In this document: one piece after another, positions 62,068 through 64,000 of the stretch
How positions within the stretch are numbered: position 1 is the stretch's first letter
Layout: each line of letters opens with the position of its first letter
From: Thamnaconus septentrionalis
Lineage: Eukaryota > Chordata > Actinopteri > Tetraodontiformes > Monacanthidae
NCBI GenBank assembly: GCA_009823395.1
Contig: CM020501.1
Coordinates: 7,789,361 to 7,853,360 of the forward strand
Direction of reading: 5' to 3'
DNA: 64,000 nt
Program-made: the position numbers and the translations under genes
The notes under the pieces: model-generated
What the model saw: only the letters and a program-made list of their open reading frames with translations
The model's database searches: none
Told to the model about the DNA's origin: nothing

Positions 62068-64000
62068 TTCGGGGACAGTCCTGGAGGTCCTGGAGGTGAA
62101 AAGTCTTGAAAAGAGCGGCGCCGAGGCCAGTTTCAAGGCAGTCACCGCCGTCAGTGGGCTAAATGTGTCAACCGATCCGTGTTGCTATTCCGGGTTATAG
62201 CCCGGCAGCGAGATGTGATACTGATGATTCTCTGGAGAGGGGGGAATTGTTGTGCAATTCGGAGGAAAAAAGCACTCGTAAACACCGGCACCGGGACGCG
62301 CGTAGAGGCGATCTGTGCGTAAGAGCCCTCCAAAAAACTTCGTGGGGAATTTCAGTAAACATAAAAATGTCAAAAGAAAAAGTATCAGCAAAAAGTTCTT
62401 GAACCTGATATCAAAGAAGGCTGACGCAAAAGTTTGTCAAAAGATAAAAGCCACATGTTTACGTCAGATTGCTGAAAGACAGAATGCTGCTCTCCTGCTG
62501 CTTTGCTCCTCCGTTCTCTCCGATAATAATGATAATCGTTTCCGCCCGTCCCAACAAAGACGTGAAGACGTGACGCACCTATTTACTGGCCTGTCTCCCT
62601 CTGGCGCCCCCACCCTGCCTGCCGGGGGCCCCCACAGCACGTTCTAAGGTTGCAGAGCCACGCCCCGAAGCCCGAGTTGCCCAAAAGTCAGTCAGTCAGA
62701 CGGTGACCCCGATAAGTTTTCTCAGGGAAAGGTTTCAGGCGTCTTCTGAGACGGAGTGGTAGTTCTGCAGATGGGTTTTCTTTTTTAGATTGTGCAACTT
62801 CTCCCGGGCCAATTAAAATGTCGGGTCGTTCGACGATCCTGCCGGGAATAGCCCCCGCCATATTTCTCCCTGGTGTCTGGGTCCCGCGGCTGCATCTCCT
62901 CGGCGCTCTGCGGAGACTCAGTGAATGTTTGCCCACCTGTTAATGCCGAGGTCTAATTATATCTAAGTGTGGGGGAGGGAGTAACGGGGGGCTGGGTGGG
63001 TTGAATTTTTTTTTTCTTTTCCAATCGCACTGACAAATAAGATGGGCGCCCTCTTAACAGTAACAAAGAGTCAGGTTTCATCCCAGCAGTCCCGAGAGTA
63101 AAAATAGTGGCTTGCGTTTGACCTATGACCTCTGGGGCATGCTTGAGAGGCGAGAGTCCAATAAGGTCCTCGTGGCTGAGGATTCACTCCCGTGTGCTTT
63201 CCACAATGGCTGCATCGCTCCACCTCTGCACAAATGCATTTAACGTGAAAATGAAGGACAGTACTTGAGCTGCTGAACCGTGGCGTGAATCGTCACTGTT
63301 TTAACTGATCCAAAAAGGTTTGAGAGGCATCATCACAATGATGACGCAAAAAAAGAAATCTCAGAGAACTGAGATGGAATCACATCAATTGAGGTTCTTA
63401 CGTTGCAGCATGGCAAATATTTTGCCACGCTTAAATATATGCTCTTAATTATTTTGTTTTTAACTGTCTAACAGTTAAATCGATGTATTGTTCTAGAATG
63501 GATCAAATTCACAGGTATGCTTGAAAAAAGTGAATTAAAAAAAGTCTGAGCTTAGTATAAATAACACATATTTATATTTATATCCATCCACTTGTCCAGG
63601 AAAAAAAAACTTTTTAGGACTATCAGTGTATTTGTGATAAGAAGAATTACTCAAGTCTTCAACCGCAATTTGTTTTAGTGAGCACAACCCAAAAGCTCCC
63701 TTCTGTCCCTGCACTGTTACACGCAGGGCAGAATACAATGCCCCCTGACAATACACATTTCATGATTATATTTGAGACAACCGACAACCCATTTCCACTT
63801 CAAGATAGCTACACTCGCCAATAACGTGCTACAGCTGCTGGTTTTGTGACATCACAGCTTGTACATCTCAAATCAAGTGGGACATCAGAGAAAAAGGATG
63901 AACACTGTTGACGTGTGCTGTCCGGCCATTAGAAGTTACTAAATGTCAAATACTGGGCCTTTTTTCCTCTTTTAAAAATTGCTATCATCCTTTTTCTCTC
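62068..64000. other. stim2 5' UTR, probable promoter and 5' flank
   Basis: Sequence near the start codon (to about 62330) is fairly rich in CG dinucleotides, which suits a TATA-less promoter; I see no convincing TATA box or initiator. No further exon is recognised up to the window end. TGTGACATCACA at 63845-63856 resembles the palindrome in the MITE-like relics, so part of 63700-64000 may be another one. Confidence 0.4.

Noticed and set aside
62688..62936. Possible upstream exon of a neighbouring gene
   Set aside because: The Arg/Pro-rich frame has no similarity I recognise and lacks convincing splice sites; it is more likely stim2 promoter-proximal sequence.

Overview
The window looks like ray-finned fish (teleost) nuclear DNA. 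The evidence is one clearly vertebrate gene with very short introns, a tRNA-derived SINE with intact target-site duplications, several short DNA transposons and LINE relics of kinds common in teleosts, and long dinucleotide microsatellites. I see no prokaryotic, viral or organellar genes.

The one protein-coding gene I can support is on the minus strand, positions 52068-62067. It is a STIM2-type stromal interaction molecule, an ER calcium sensor that activates Orai channels. I could assemble twelve coding exons with GT-AG introns. All split codons join in phase, giving 3111 nt of coding sequence (1036 residues plus stop). The parts run in STIM order: signal peptide, Cys pair, EF-hand, SAM domain, one membrane segment, CC1, the Orai-activating SOAR/CAD region, and a tail ending in a lysine-rich segment. 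The last exon encodes about 487 tail residues. About 240 of these are a degenerate tandem array with a period near 16 residues, built on an R-K-[IM]-S-R-D-E-type motif that I recall as single in mammalian STIM2. This is the most novel item in the window.

Positions 1 to about 51600, downstream of the gene, contain no gene I can defend. They hold DNA transposons (1021-1651, 5548-6599, 12721-13341, 26374-26983, 30321-31175, 42427-42760), SINE copies (4527-4890, 20985-21354, 24134-24257, 45209-45447, 49661-49825), LINE or LINE-like relics, microsatellites, CpG-rich islands without genes (about 6720-7110, 27690-28370, 33390-33545), and stretches of moderate complexity with many TAAT/ATTA cores that look like conserved non-coding elements. 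A large gene-free region 3' of STIM2 matches the STIM2-PCDH7 desert of other vertebrates. Regulatory function here is inference only.

Positions 62068-64000 are the 5' flank of stim2, with its probable 5' UTR and promoter. I see no second gene there.
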